A DNA stretch of 64,000 bases from CAYLXN01 sp964388235 (GCA_964388235.1 CAYLXN010000002.1:1-64000), one strand, 5' to 3'; positions 9,246 to 19,009 are shown, counted from the stretch's first letter. A program made the numbers and translations. Notes: generated by a model from the letters alone, not told the origin.

Positions 9246-9620
9246 ATGCCAAAAATTGATTTAACTGCTATAAAATACGATATGAACGATAGTACCAAGC
9301 GTTATGCTCAGAAGAAGCTTGGAAATTTGATGAAATATATGCCGCGCCACTCACGCAAGAGTGCGACCATTCGAGCTAATCTCGAAGAGCTGACCAAAAA
9401 GCGCGATGACAAATTTCAGGTCGAAGTGTTTGTGGCGGTGCCAGATAGGGTTTTGACTGTCACCGGCAATGCCACCAATATGACGGCGGCGATCGATATC
9501 GCTGAGTCGAAGATGGCGTCACAAATTCGTAAGTACAAGACGGAAGTCTTGCCGCACGTCAGCAAACGCAATCGAATTCGTGAGCTGAAGGAGAAGTTTT
9601 TGGCAGGGCGGGCTGATTAA
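9246..9620 (+). CDS. hpf: Ribosome hibernation-promoting factor / RaiA family
   Basis: The 124-residue protein begins with a beta strand and has the RaiA/HPF beta-alpha-beta-beta-beta-alpha pattern, with conserved blocks KYAQKKLGNLMKY, VEVFVAVPDRVLTV and DMTAAID-like NMTAAIDIAESKMASQIRKYK. It corresponds to a short HPF without the long C-terminal dimerisation domain. It binds the 30S decoding region and silences ribosomes in stationary phase. GGTATAAT lies about 30 nt upstream and AAAGGAGC precedes the ATG, so unlike several neighbours it has a normal leader. Confidence 0.9.
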   Translation: MPKIDLTAIKYDMNDSTKRYAQKKLGNLMKYMPRHSRKSATIRANLEELTKKRDDKFQVEVFVAVPDRVLTVTGNATNMTAAIDIAESKMASQIRKYKTEVLPHVSKRNRIRELKEKFLAGRAD

Positions 9621-9654
9621 GTTTTAATATATCACTCAAAGCATAAAATAAAAA

Positions 9655-9676
9655 ACACCCTTCCACGGAAGGGTGT
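9655..9676. terminator. Bidirectional terminator between hpf and the minus-strand orphan
   Basis: ACACCCTTCC pairs with GGAAGGGTGT around a 2-nt loop as written, with an A run before and a T run after, so it can end transcription from both sides. Confidence 0.85.
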
Positions 9677-9694
9677 TTTGTTGGTTGGAAGAAA

Positions 9695-10213
9695 TTATTC
9701 CTCGTCAGGGAAGTATATCTGACCCGTGCTGAGCATAAACACTAGCGTGAAAGCTAGTGTGCTTAATTCAGCACGTGTTCCTCTGAAGAGAGTTGCCTTT
9801 CCGCAGACAGACTTTTGTCCATCCGGCACTACGATGATATTTTCCCTATTTTTATTTCCAGCAATAGAGAAAACCAATTTTTTTGCTGTTGTGGTAGTTT
9901 TGCTTTCATAGAAACGAGAATAGAATCTTACAATTCCATCCTCCATTTCTATTGACATCCCCTCAATCTCTTCAATACCTTCTGCCTCTTTCGTTCCCAA
10001 TATTCCCAATGTTAGGAACTCTAGAAGTTCAACGGCAACAATATCGGTGTCGCCTGTTGAGAATACTTCGAAGCGCTCAGGAATTGAGTCTTCGATTTTA
10101 TAAACAGAAATGTTTTTACCCCAATTATTAAATTTTTTGGGGTTTATTTCCTTTATATTTTTTATTCCCCTGTCTGTTACCTCTATTCTTTTTCTTTCTC
10201 TCTCTTTCGTCAT
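9695..10213 (-). CDS. Orphan protein of unknown function
   Basis: I do not recognise this 172-residue protein. It starts with a basic segment (TKERERKRIEV), then an alternating strand/helix pattern, an LLEFLTLGILG helix and a hydrophobic C-terminal stretch (LSTLAFTLVFMLSTGQIYF) that might be one membrane helix. GGAGGG lies 7 nt before the ATG. Codon choice (frequent AGA/AGG, AT-rich third positions) differs from the adjacent housekeeping genes. It is one of a series of lone genes that run against the prevailing direction and share a terminator with a housekeeping gene, here hpf. Confidence 0.65.
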   Translation of the reverse strand: MTKERERKRIEVTDRGIKNIKEINPKKFNNWGKNISVYKIEDSIPERFEVFSTGDTDIVAVELLEFLTLGILGTKEAEGIEEIEGMSIEMEDGIVRFYSRFYESKTTTTAKKLVFSIAGNKNRENIIVVPDGQKSVCGKATLFRGTRAELSTLAFTLVFMLSTGQIYFPDEE

Positions 10214-10327
10214 AATAGCCCTCCATATTTTTAAATTTCTTCCGTGTTAAGGTGCGAAGATTACACTATTTTAACATGAAAATTTAAAAAGTAAACCATA
10301 AGCTTAATTTCGCAAAGAAAAAACTCC

Positions 10328-10732
10328 TTATTCAAGGAGTCTGATGTGGTCCCAGCTATCCTCAAAAAGCACTTCACCTAAGGCTAACAGTAAGCCGATA
10401 GGCCCTTCAAAAAGAATGAACTTTTTGTAGGTTGGCGGTATGGCATAGCCTTTGCCGGTCACTCTTAGGAATACTCTACCATCACCACTGTAGGCCCATT
10501 TTTGACTGCCTTCTTCTGGAATGTCAGGCAGTTGTCTCAGATCATTTTTGGTGATCTGTTTTTTCGGTTTGATTTCGTTTTTTTCCTTTAGTTTTTTGCC
10601 GATCAAGGCAATCTCGTTTGGAGTTACCTTGATTCTTCCGTCAGTTCTGATGATAACCTCTTCCGATATTGGATCGTAGCTTACCAATGTATTGTCTTTG
10701 GGGCTAACAATTTCATTTTCTGCTTTTTTCAT
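10328..10732 (-). CDS. Orphan protein of unknown function
   Basis: The start is placed at the ATG at 10732 because GGAGGAGGGAAAATT directly precedes it; an upstream in-frame ATG at 10783 would put that Shine-Dalgarno sequence inside the coding region. The 134-residue product is lysine- and glutamate-rich, with a central ITKNDLRQLPDIPEEGSQKW stretch and a C-terminal LFEGPIGLLLALGEVLF hydrophobic segment. I do not recognise the family. In the leader a TAAAAT box is followed by AGTTCTTTTTT, similar to the leader of the orphan ending at 26342. Confidence 0.65.
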   Translation of the reverse strand: MKKAENEIVSPKDNTLVSYDPISEEVIIRTDGRIKVTPNEIALIGKKLKEKNEIKPKKQITKNDLRQLPDIPEEGSQKWAYSGDGRVFLRVTGKGYAIPPTYKKFILFEGPIGLLLALGEVLFEDSWDHIRLLE

Positions 10733-10907
10733 AATTTTCCCTCCTCCTTTTTTAAAAAAGAACTTCCTAGCTAATTTTAGCACAAAGTTGTTTAGGAAAT
10801 AAATCTTGAGCTAAATAAAACCTCTTCAGTACTTAAAATTTTAAACGTTTTCTAGTATAATGAGAGCTAGTATCTAACAATTTTAAATTAACAGAGATAG
10901 AGGAAGA

Positions 10908-13532
10908 ATGGCACAGAACAAGATTATAGAGAAGATTTTTGGCGACTCTCAAAAAAAAGCGCGTAAACGCCTAGAGGCGAAAGTTAAACTAATCAACGAA
11001 AAGACAGATAAATACAAGCAAATGTCTGACGATCAGTTGAAAGAGCAGACGAAAGTCCTGAAGAAGCGCTTAACCAAAAAAACAGTGACGCTGGACACTT
11101 TGCTGCCAGATGCTTTTGCGTTGGTGCGAGAGGCGAGCGGGCGAGTGTTGAAGATGCGTCATTTTGACGTCCAGCTGATGGGCGGTATTGCTTTGCATGA
11201 GGGTAATGTCGCCGAGATGAAGACTGGTGAGGGTAAAACTTTAGTGGCGACACTGCCGGTTTTTCTGAACGCGTTATCTGAAAAAGGTGTTCATATCGTG
11301 ACGGTCAATGATTATCTTGCTAAGCGTGACGCTGGCTGGATGGGTAAGGTTTATAGCTTTTTAGGAATCAAAGTCGGAGTAATTTTGAGCGACGAATCTT
11401 TTATTTACGAACCAGGTTTTGTCAACGATAAATTTGACGACGAGCGAATGAAGCCACTCAAGCCTTGTAGTCGTAAAGAAGCTTACGACGCCGACGTGAC
11501 TTACGGCACCAACAACGAATTTGCTTTTGACTATTTGCGTGACAACATGGTCAACGACGCTTATTTGCTGCGCCAACGTGAGCTTAATTTTGCAATTATT
11601 GATGAAGTTGACTCAATTTTGATTGATGAAGCTCGCACGCCGCTGATCATTTCGGCGCCAGCTGGCGATAATCCAGACAGTTATTACCAATTTGCCAATA
11701 TTGTCAATCGGTTGACGCCTGATGATTATGAAATTGAGGAAAAGCGCCGCACGGTGGCCTTGACCGATCAAGGTATGTCGAAAATCGAAGCGGCTTTAGG
11801 TGTGAAAAATATTTACGACGAAGAACACACGCGGTTGGTTTATCACCTGAATCAAGCTTTGCGGGCCGAGACTTTGTTTAAGCGTGACCGTGAGTATGTG
11901 GTGACCAATGACGGCGAAGTGATGATTGTCGATGAGCACACTGGCCGATTGATGCACGGACGTCGTTATAGCGAAGGTTTGCATCAGGCAATTGAAGCCA
12001 AGGAAAAAGTTCAGGTCAAGGAAGAAAGCATGACTTTGGCCACGATTTCGTTTCAGAATTATTTTCGGCTGTACAAAAAACTTTCAGGTATGACTGGTAC
12101 AGCGATGACTGAGGCTGAAGAGTTTCAGCAAATTTACAATCTTGATGTGATCGATATTCCATCCAACAAGCCACTAATTAGACATGACAAAAACGACCTG
12201 ATTTACAAGACGGTTGACGCTAAACTCAAGGCGATCGTCGAGACGATCAAGGCGCACCACAAAGTTGGTCGCCCGGTTTTGGTTGGCTCAGGCTCGATTG
12301 CAAACAACGAGCAAATCGCTGATTATCTTGATCAAGCTGGATTGAAATACGAACTATTAAACGCCAAAAACAACGAACGCGAGGCAACAATTGTTGCTAA
12401 AGCGGGTGAAAAGGGCGCGATTACTCTGGCGACTAACATGGCAGGGCGTGGTACTGACATCGTGCTTGGTGAGGGTGTGCGAGAGTTGGGTGGCTTGGTG
12501 GTGATTGGTTCGGAGCGTCATGAATCACGTCGGATTGACAACCAGTTGCGTGGTCGTGGTGGTCGTCAAGGTGACCCCGGCGAAACTCAATTTTTCGTAT
12601 CGACGGAAGACGACCTGATGCGAATCTTTCAAGGTGAGCGAATTAAAGCTTTGATGGATCGATTAGGTGTGGCTGACGATATGCCGATTCAGAACAAGGC
12701 TGTGACGAAGACGCTTGAGGCGGCTCAGGAGCGAGTTGAAGGCTACAATTACGACATTCGGAAAAGCGTGGTTCAATATGACAACGTAATTAATCGCCAC
12801 CGTCGAGTGGTCTATGGCATGCGCCACAAGATTTTGAGTGGTGATAATATCAAGTCGGAAATTAATCGGTTGCTAACTGACAAAGTTGAAGAAATGGTGG
12901 CTTTACCGCCAAAATTAAATCCTGATTTTAAGCAGAGTTTTATCGACTTTTTCCCTGGAATGCCAGAGAAAAACATCAAGAAAATTATCAATGCCAAAAA
13001 TCAAAGAGAGCGCTTGAGTCTGGCTAAGAGCCTGACTCAGGAATTTTACCAAGCCAAAGAAGACGAACTGACCGAAGTATCTCTGCGCAAAGTTGAGCGC
13101 GAAGTTTACATGCAAGTTTTGGACGTGCTGTGGATGCAGCATCTTGAGGATATGCAAAACTTGCGCGAAGGCATTCACTGGCGCAGTGTTGGCCAGCGTG
13201 ATCCGCTAGTAGAATACCGTGCTGAGTCGCAAAAACTATTTAACAGTTTGCAGCAAACTTTGCGTGATGAAGTTTTGACGACCATCTTCTCGATTTCGAA
13301 GCATGAATTAAGCGCTGCTTTGACAGATGATAATTACGAAACAGCCTTGACTGAAGCTGCCGAAGGTGCGGTCGAAAAAGGCGTGCATGAAATTTCGGCT
13401 GGTGTGGAAAATATTGATGACGAGTTTAAGTCAGCGAATGCCAAAACTACTGTTTCGAAAAAGAACACCAAGAAAACCACTCGCAAGAAGAAAAAAGCTC
13501 AACGTCAAAATCGTAAAAAGGCACGTCGTTAA
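10908..13532 (+). CDS. secA: Preprotein translocase ATPase SecA
   Basis: The 874 residues cover the whole SecA core: Walker A MKTGEGKT (~102-109), DEAD-like IIDEVDSILIDEAR (~228-241), preprotein cross-linking domain, NBD2 with LATNMAGRGTDIVLG and RGRGGRQGDPG, helical wing and scaffold domains. Instead of the zinc-binding SecB-interaction tail it ends in a Lys/Arg-rich tail (KKNTKKTTRKKKK), as in several organisms without SecB. It drives export through SecYEG at the membrane. An AGTATAATG box at about 10855 and GAGGAAGA before the ATG support the start. The M16 peptidase gene follows after 2 nt. Confidence 0.97.
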   Translation: MAQNKIIEKIFGDSQKKARKRLEAKVKLINEKTDKYKQMSDDQLKEQTKVLKKRLTKKTVTLDTLLPDAFALVREASGRVLKMRHFDVQLMGGIALHEGNVAEMKTGEGKTLVATLPVFLNALSEKGVHIVTVNDYLAKRDAGWMGKVYSFLGIKVGVILSDESFIYEPGFVNDKFDDERMKPLKPCSRKEAYDADVTYGTNNEFAFDYLRDNMVNDAYLLRQRELNFAIIDEVDSILIDEARTPLIISAPAGDNPDSYYQFANIVNRLTPDDYEIEEKRRTVALTDQGMSKIEAALGVKNIYDEEHTRLVYHLNQALRAETLFKRDREYVVTNDGEVMIVDEHTGRLMHGRRYSEGLHQAIEAKEKVQVKEESMTLATISFQNYFRLYKKLSGMTGTAMTEAEEFQQIYNLDVIDIPSNKPLIRHDKNDLIYKTVDAKLKAIVETIKAHHKVGRPVLVGSGSIANNEQIADYLDQAGLKYELLNAKNNEREATIVAKAGEKGAITLATNMAGRGTDIVLGEGVRELGGLVVIGSERHESRRIDNQLRGRGGRQGDPGETQFFVSTEDDLMRIFQGERIKALMDRLGVADDMPIQNKAVTKTLEAAQERVEGYNYDIRKSVVQYDNVINRHRRVVYGMRHKILSGDNIKSEINRLLTDKVEEMVALPPKLNPDFKQSFIDFFPGMPEKNIKKIINAKNQRERLSLAKSLTQEFYQAKEDELTEVSLRKVEREVYMQVLDVLWMQHLEDMQNLREGIHWRSVGQRDPLVEYRAESQKLFNSLQQTLRDEVLTTIFSISKHELSAALTDDNYETALTEAAEGAVEKGVHEISAGVENIDDEFKSANAKTTVSKKNTKKTTRKKKKAQRQNRKKARR

Positions 13533-13534
13533 CA

Positions 13535-14857
13535 ATGTCGATGAAGCATAACGTCGAAGAAATAATTCTTGATAATGGCGCCAAGGGGTTGTTGATCAAC
13601 ACACCTGATGCCACAGTCATGAAGTATTCATTTCATTTCCGGGCTGGTAATCGCCAAGTTAAGTCACCAGAGATTTACGAAACGGCTCATATTATGGAGC
13701 ACATGGCTTTTGGGGCCAACGCTTTGTTTGCCAGCGAGCAGGAGTATTCAGCTGAATTTTCTAAAAATGGCGCCTACAACAACGCTTACACCTCTGATAA
13801 TTCGCTAGTTTATTTGTCGGAATGTGCTGACTTTGAATGGGAACGAATTTTGAAATTGCAAGAAGTAGCGATTTGTCAGCCGAAGTTTAACGAGGATAAG
13901 CTACAGTCAGAAAAGGGTAACATTCGCAGTGAATTGTCAGGTATGTTGACTAGTCACTCAAATTTGCTCTGGCCACGGCTACAGCAGATGGTGGGGGAAG
14001 AAGTGCTGACGCTGTCTGAGCGTTTGACGACCATCAATGACATCACGCTTGATGATATCGTCGAGCATCACACTCGGACTCATACTTTGAAGAATTTGCG
14101 GTTTGTGATTGTGGGTAATTTGAGCGACGAGGCGCGTAAACAGCAAATTATCAAGCTGTTAAGCGGCTGGGAATTGCCAGAGGGGACCCGAATTCGGATT
14201 CCTAAATCGCAATTAGCGGGCAGCAAACCAGTGTTGATCCGCCAGAGTGACTCTAAGAGTATTACGTTTGGCTTTACTTCGGTTAGAAATAAAGTTTTGA
14301 ATGATTTTGAGCGTAACAGCATGTCGGCTTTGAATCATATTTTGACTGGGACGATGTTTTCACGAATTTTTGGTAAAGCCAGAGAAGCGGGACTGGTTTA
14401 CAGTTTATTTTCTGATTATGACAATGGCTACAATTCGAGCAGTTGGGACTTTGCGGGGCAGGTTTTGCCTGATAGCTCGGAGCAATTGTTTGACTTGATC
14501 GTTGAGGAATTGCGTCAAGTGCTGGAAGGTGGTTTGAAAGAAGAGGAAATAAATGCCACCAAAACTTACGCTGTTGGTCGCTATCAAATGGGCGCTCAGA
14601 CGGTTAGCCAAGTTAGCGATTTTTATTCAGGCGCTTATTTTATGCGTGATCAGATTCGCGATTACGACCAATTACCAAAAGATATTTTGGAAATTAACAA
14701 AGAAGAAATTGTTAAATTGGCCAATAAATTTGTCAAAAGTGATGGCTGGGCGTTGGCGGTGGTTGGCGATACTAGTCGGCGGTTGGTTCGAGGCTTAAAT
14801 ACCAAATTGGAAGCCGTATTTGGGCCAAATCAAGAGCCAGTTTCTGAGGAGAGTTAA
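13535..14857 (+). CDS. M16-family zinc metallopeptidase
   Basis: The 440-residue protein has the inverted zinc motif HIMEH (~51-55), with a downstream glutamate-rich helix (KGNIRSELSG), and the two-lobed M16B layout, with the C-terminal RAREAGLVYS-like AREAGLVYSLFSDY region. M16B enzymes usually work as pairs of catalytic and non-catalytic halves; only the catalytic type is seen in this window. It starts 2 nt after secA, so the two are probably co-transcribed, which suggests processing of exported or signal peptides (inference). It overlaps no downstream gene; murD starts 1 nt after its stop. Confidence 0.9.
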   Translation: MSMKHNVEEIILDNGAKGLLINTPDATVMKYSFHFRAGNRQVKSPEIYETAHIMEHMAFGANALFASEQEYSAEFSKNGAYNNAYTSDNSLVYLSECADFEWERILKLQEVAICQPKFNEDKLQSEKGNIRSELSGMLTSHSNLLWPRLQQMVGEEVLTLSERLTTINDITLDDIVEHHTRTHTLKNLRFVIVGNLSDEARKQQIIKLLSGWELPEGTRIRIPKSQLAGSKPVLIRQSDSKSITFGFTSVRNKVLNDFERNSMSALNHILTGTMFSRIFGKAREAGLVYSLFSDYDNGYNSSSWDFAGQVLPDSSEQLFDLIVEELRQVLEGGLKEEEINATKTYAVGRYQMGAQTVSQVSDFYSGAYFMRDQIRDYDQLPKDILEINKEEIVKLANKFVKSDGWALAVVGDTSRRLVRGLNTKLEAVFGPNQEPVSEES

Positions 14858-14858
14858 A

Positions 14859-16178
14859 GTGAAAATTGCGATTATCGGCTACGGGCTTGAGGGACAAAGC
14901 GCCTACAATTTTTTGCGAGCAAAACATCCTGAAGCTCAGTTTGTAATCTATGATCAGTCTAAAACTCCCAAAATTACTCCACCTGAAGGTGTAGAGTTGG
15001 TGCTGGGTGAGATTGATTTTCATGCGATTGAAGCTGATCTGATCATCCGTACACCCGCTGTCGCGCCATCTAAATTTCGCCAAGATCAGCAAGCCAATTT
15101 GACCTCAGTGACCCAACTTTTTTTCGATCACTGTCGCTGTCCGATTATTGGTGTGACGGGGTCTAAAGGCAAGGGGACGACAGCCAGCTTAATTGAGTCG
15201 ATGCTTTCGGCGGCTGGATTAAAGCCGATGCTTTTAGGTAATATTGGTGTGCCGGCACTGGATTTATTGGAACGGCTAGACCCAGCAGAGTCGATTGTAA
15301 TTTATGAGCTATCAAGTTTTCAGCTGTGGAATTTAACTACTTCGCCTGATTTGGCAGTGGTGGTATTTATCGAAGCTGACCATCTTGACGTGCATGCTGG
15401 CTTTGATGACTATGTTGGCGCTAAAGCTAATATTGCCAAATACCAAAATTCGGACGATAAAATTATCTACCTGTCAAGCAATAATTGGGCAGCCCAAATC
15501 GCCGAAACTTCACCAGCTAAGCACAAAATTGCTTATCCAAACCACCAATCAGCTCACGTCAAAGACGGCTATTTTTACTATAATGAGCAAAAAATTTGCT
15601 CAATAAATAAATTGCACTTGTTGGGTCAACATAATCTCGATAACGCTTGTGCCGCTATCGATGCAGCGTGGGAGTTTACGCAGGATATTAAAGCCATTGA
15701 AGCTGGCTTGGAAGCCTTTACTGGCTTGGATCATCGGCTGAAATTTGTTGGCGAAACGGCTAGCGGAGTTAAGTTTTATGATGATAGTATTGCCACTACG
15801 GTCGGCTCGGTCGAAGTGGCAATTAAGTCGATCAAAGGTGATAAGATTTTGATCATGGGTGGGTCGGGCAAAGGCGCTGATTTTTCAAGTCTGAAGACTA
15901 GCTTGGTTGATGAAAATGTCCGCCACGTGATCGCAATTGGTGCTGAAGCTGACCGAATTGAAGATGCTTTTTGTGATATAAAATCCATCACAATTCACAA
16001 TTTTGGATCAAGCAAAAAAATGGCAGAAATTGTTGATTTTGCTTATGATTTAGCGAATAAAAATTGGTCAATTATTCTTAGCCCTGCCTGCGCTAGTTTT
16101 GGCATGTTTACAGATTATATTGACCGAGGAAATCAATTCATCGCGGCGGTAAATCAAATTTTAAAAACCACGAAATGA
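14859..16178 (+). CDS. murD: UDP-N-acetylmuramoyl-L-alanine:D-glutamate ligase MurD
   Basis: The start is the GTG at 14859, with GAGGAGAG just upstream and VKIAIIGYGLEGQSA as N-terminus; an earlier ATG at 14820 lies inside the M16 gene and adds a non-homologous extension. The 439 residues include an N-terminal Rossmann domain, the Mur-ligase ATP loop GVTGSKGKGTT (~98-108), the central domain (ELSSFQL, EADHLD) and the C-terminal ligase domain (GLDHRLKFV, DDSIATT). It adds D-glutamate to UDP-MurNAc-Ala in the cytosol. It lies far from the dcw cluster. Its stop overlaps the prfB start (ATGA). Confidence 0.95.
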   Translation: MKIAIIGYGLEGQSAYNFLRAKHPEAQFVIYDQSKTPKITPPEGVELVLGEIDFHAIEADLIIRTPAVAPSKFRQDQQANLTSVTQLFFDHCRCPIIGVTGSKGKGTTASLIESMLSAAGLKPMLLGNIGVPALDLLERLDPAESIVIYELSSFQLWNLTTSPDLAVVVFIEADHLDVHAGFDDYVGAKANIAKYQNSDDKIIYLSSNNWAAQIAETSPAKHKIAYPNHQSAHVKDGYFYYNEQKICSINKLHLLGQHNLDNACAAIDAAWEFTQDIKAIEAGLEAFTGLDHRLKFVGETASGVKFYDDSIATTVGSVEVAIKSIKGDKILIMGGSGKGADFSSLKTSLVDENVRHVIAIGAEADRIEDAFCDIKSITIHNFGSSKKMAEIVDFAYDLANKNWSIILSPACASFGMFTDYIDRGNQFIAAVNQILKTTK

Positions 16179-17257
16179 CTATGCAGGCCGAACTAGTAGA
16201 TCGACTAGCTAAAGTGCGAGATGAGTTTGATCGACTGTATGTCAAGCTTGATATTGAAAGTGAAGCTAAGCAGCTAAATGAGCTAGAGGCCAAAATCAAC
16301 CAATCCGATATCTGGAACAACCCAACTTATGCCCAATCATTGACTCAGCAATACAGCCAAAAAAAGGCTGAAGTTAGTCCATGGTTGACGATCAAATCGC
16401 AGTTGGCAGACTTGCCTGAATTGTTGGCAATTGATGAGTCAGACTGGCTTAGAGAAGTCCAAGTTCAAATAGAATCAATCGAAGCCCAATTGGTCGATTT
16501 ACGGTCGCTGTTGCGATTTGGTAACAAGAAAGATAAGCTGGGAGTTATTTTGCGGATAACTAGTGGTGTTGGTGGTTTGGACGCCGAAGATTTTGCGGGC
16601 ATGTTGGAGCGAATGTACCAAAAATATTGTTCAAAAAATAATTTTGATTTAGAAATCTTAGAACGCAGTTTGGGCGAAGCTGGTGGTTTAAAAACTGGCA
16701 TTTATCAAATCAACGGCAGCTATGCCTATGGCAAATTGCAGAGCGAGCACGGCGTGCATCGATTGGTGCGGCTGAGTCCGTTCAATGCTGACAGTTTGCG
16801 CCAAACTAGTTTTGCTCAAGTTGAAGTTTTGCCACAATTATCAAACGAAGATTTGACGATTAATGAATCCGAATTGAAGATCGACTATTATCGCTCGGGC
16901 GGTCACGGCGGTCAAAGTGTCAACACTACTGATTCGGCGGTGCGGATCACTCATTTGCCGACTGGCGTCACAGCGTCGGTCCAAAACGAGCGGTCGCAAA
17001 TCAAAAACAAAGCCATCGCCATGACGATCATCCGAGCTAAATTAGAAGAATTAAAACAGCAACAACAAGTTGACGATTTAGCAAAATTAAGGGCAGGCGA
17101 GTCGGCTAGTTGGGGTAAGCAAATTAGAAATTACATTTTGCATCCTTACAGTTTAGTTAAAGACACCCGGACCAAACACCAAGAATCGGACGTCCAAGCG
17201 GTGTTTGATGGTAAAATCAACGGTTTTATCGAGGCCTTTTTAGAGCAGAAGCTTTAA
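16175..17257 (+). CDS. prfB: Peptide chain release factor 2
   Basis: The 360-residue factor has the GGQ motif in SGGHGGQSVNTTDSAVR (~241-257) and the anticodon-like SPF tripeptide in LVRLSPFNADS (~199-201), which marks RF2 (UGA/UAA) rather than RF1. It reads in one frame from the ATG at 16175 (or the ATG two codons on), so there is no sign of the programmed frameshift that controls RF2 in many bacteria. Its presence, with TGA ending several genes here, argues for the standard code and against the UGA-glycine code of Gracilibacteria and SR1. Confidence 0.95.
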   Translation: MTMQAELVDRLAKVRDEFDRLYVKLDIESEAKQLNELEAKINQSDIWNNPTYAQSLTQQYSQKKAEVSPWLTIKSQLADLPELLAIDESDWLREVQVQIESIEAQLVDLRSLLRFGNKKDKLGVILRITSGVGGLDAEDFAGMLERMYQKYCSKNNFDLEILERSLGEAGGLKTGIYQINGSYAYGKLQSEHGVHRLVRLSPFNADSLRQTSFAQVEVLPQLSNEDLTINESELKIDYYRSGGHGGQSVNTTDSAVRITHLPTGVTASVQNERSQIKNKAIAMTIIRAKLEELKQQQQVDDLAKLRAGESASWGKQIRNYILHPYSLVKDTRTKHQESDVQAVFDGKINGFIEAFLEQKL

Positions 17258-17292
17258 ATAATAATTTTGCTAGTGCTTGGCAGACTTTATGC

Positions 17293-17298
17293 TATAAT
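17293..17298 (+). promoter_or_regulatory. Extended -10 box of ftsE, near-leaderless
   Basis: TGCTATAAT ends 10 nt before the ftsE ATG at 17309. There is no Shine-Dalgarno-like sequence in the gap, so the mRNA should start 0-4 nt before the start codon. Confidence 0.65.
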
Positions 17299-17308
17299 AT
17301 AAAAGTCA

Positions 17309-17989
17309 ATGATATTGCTGGATCGAGTCACTAAAACTTACCCTCGAGCGCCGCAGCCTTCAGCTGATCGGATCAGTTTGCATATTAAGCCCAAAGAGTT
17401 TGTGATTTTAATTGGCCCGAGTGGGTCTGGCAAGACGACCTTACTTAAGCTTTTGACTCGACAGGAGAAGCCCGATACTGGCAAAATCGTGGTCGGCGGG
17501 ATTGATTATGATGAATTGCCTGACAAACAAATTCCGTTACTCAGGCGCAAAATCGGCTACGTATTTCAGGATTATAAATTATTGCCTCGGCGGACTGTGT
17601 TTGAAAATATCGCTTTTGCACTGGAAATTGTCGGTATGAGTCGGCGAGAAATTAAAAACACCGTGCCAAAAGTGATTGAACTAGTTGGTTTAACAGGTGA
17701 GGAAGACAGTTTTCCAGATGAGCTTTCGGGTGGTGAAAAACAGCGAGTGGCGATTGCGCGGGCAATTGTTCGCCAGCCAAAAATTTTGATTGCTGACGAG
17801 CCGACTGGCAACCTTGATCCGAAACATTCTTGGGATATTGTCAAATTACTAGAGAAAATCAACGCTTACGGCACGACTGTTTTGCTGACGACTCACAATG
17901 TCGAAATCGTTAATCGCCTCAAGCGACGGGTGATTTCAATCGATCACGGTAAGATTGTCAACGACCAATCACAGGGAGTTTATCGATAA
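17309..17989 (+). CDS. ftsE: Cell division ATP-binding protein FtsE
   Basis: The 226-residue ABC ATPase has Walker A GPSGSGKTT (~36-44), Q-loop VFQDYKLLP, signature LSGGEKQR (~142-149), Walker B ILIADEPTG and the H-loop TTHN, matching FtsE well. With FtsX it forms the membrane complex that activates peptidoglycan hydrolases at the septum. The last base of its stop is shared with the ftsX ATG at 17989. The gene after ftsX encodes a coiled-coil CHAP hydrolase, which is the expected output partner. Confidence 0.95.
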   Translation: MILLDRVTKTYPRAPQPSADRISLHIKPKEFVILIGPSGSGKTTLLKLLTRQEKPDTGKIVVGGIDYDELPDKQIPLLRRKIGYVFQDYKLLPRRTVFENIAFALEIVGMSRREIKNTVPKVIELVGLTGEEDSFPDELSGGEKQRVAIARAIVRQPKILIADEPTGNLDPKHSWDIVKLLEKINAYGTTVLLTTHNVEIVNRLKRRVISIDHGKIVNDQSQGVYR

Positions 17990-18993
17990 TGGGCAGAGGC
18001 AACAATAACCGCAAAGTAGTTTCCAAGGCCGAAGCCAAGCAGCGATCCAAGCGTCGTCGCAAAATCATTAATTTTCGTCGAATCCTTAAGTATGGTGCTG
18101 ATAACTTCGTCCGTAACGCTTGGCTGTCGCTGGCAGCAACGCTAATTATGACTATTACTCTGACAATAATCCTCTTGTCGGTGATCGCTAACACCGTGTT
18201 GACGGAAACCGTCAGCACGATTCGTGAAAAAGTCGACATGTCAATCTACATGATTCCGGACCTAGAGCCGAGTACTGCGGCCGAAATCCAGAAAAGCTTT
18301 GATGACCTATCAAGTGTTAAAAAAGTCACCTATGTGTCGTCATCTGAGGCGCGAGATGAAATTATTGCCAACAATCGTGACAATCAAGATGTTCGTGAAG
18401 CGCTCAAAGAAGCTAAAAATAAAACTCCGTCGACTTTTCGGGTTCAACTGGAAGATATCGATGATACGTCTGAGCTAGAAAATTTCGTCCAGACCAACGA
18501 ATTAGTCAAAACCAACATTAATCCCGACTTTCCACCGTCATTTGCCTCAAATCGGCGTGAGGCGATTGATCGGATTTCCCAAACCGCTAAATTTATCGAG
18601 AAGGGCGGGATAGTTATGGCGCTAGCGTCGGCTTTGATCGCCATGCTGGTGGTGTTTAATACTATCAGAATGGCAATTTTCAACCGTCGAGACGAGATTT
18701 ACATGATGCGCTTAATTGGCGCTGACCCGAATTTCATCCGAGGACCTTATCTGGTGGAGGCGATGATGAACGGTGTGATTGCGGCGGCTTTTTCAGTTGG
18801 CTTGTGCGTGTTGATTGCTAATTTACTGGAAAACAAACTGGTTAATTATGGCGTAACTATGTCTGAGACCTTGCAATTATTAAATTACTTCTGGCTGGTA
18901 ATTTTCGGGGCTATGGCGTTAATTGGGATGATTATCGGTGTGATTTCAGCGGCTTTGGCGGTCAAGAAATATTTAAGCGAAGATTATCGTTAA
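17989..18993 (+). CDS. ftsX: Cell division protein FtsX
   Basis: The 334-residue permease has a basic cytosolic N-terminus (KQRSKRRRKI), a first membrane helix (~45-68), an extracytoplasmic domain (~70-205) with VDMSIYMIPDLEP, as in FtsX beta domains, and three C-terminal helices (~205-325) with the MRLIGADPNFIRGPYLVEA loop typical of FtsX. It transmits ATP-driven movement from FtsE to an extracellular hydrolase. It overlaps ftsE and is followed by the CHAP hydrolase, which has its own promoter. Confidence 0.95.
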   Translation: MGRGNNNRKVVSKAEAKQRSKRRRKIINFRRILKYGADNFVRNAWLSLAATLIMTITLTIILLSVIANTVLTETVSTIREKVDMSIYMIPDLEPSTAAEIQKSFDDLSSVKKVTYVSSSEARDEIIANNRDNQDVREALKEAKNKTPSTFRVQLEDIDDTSELENFVQTNELVKTNINPDFPPSFASNRREAIDRISQTAKFIEKGGIVMALASALIAMLVVFNTIRMAIFNRRDEIYMMRLIGADPNFIRGPYLVEAMMNGVIAAAFSVGLCVLIANLLENKLVNYGVTMSETLQLLNYFWLVIFGAMALIGMIIGVISAALAVKKYLSEDYR

Positions 18994-19009
18994 ATTTGTG
19001 GCTTTTCGC

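Noticed and set aside
14820..14858. MurD start at ATG 14820
   Set aside because: That start lies inside the M16 gene and adds a non-homologous 13-residue extension; the GTG at 14859 has a good ribosome-binding site and the expected N-terminus.
16175..16260. Programmed frameshift in prfB
   Set aside because: The whole RF2 reads in one frame from an ATG overlapping the murD stop; no in-frame UGA with a slippery CUU is seen.
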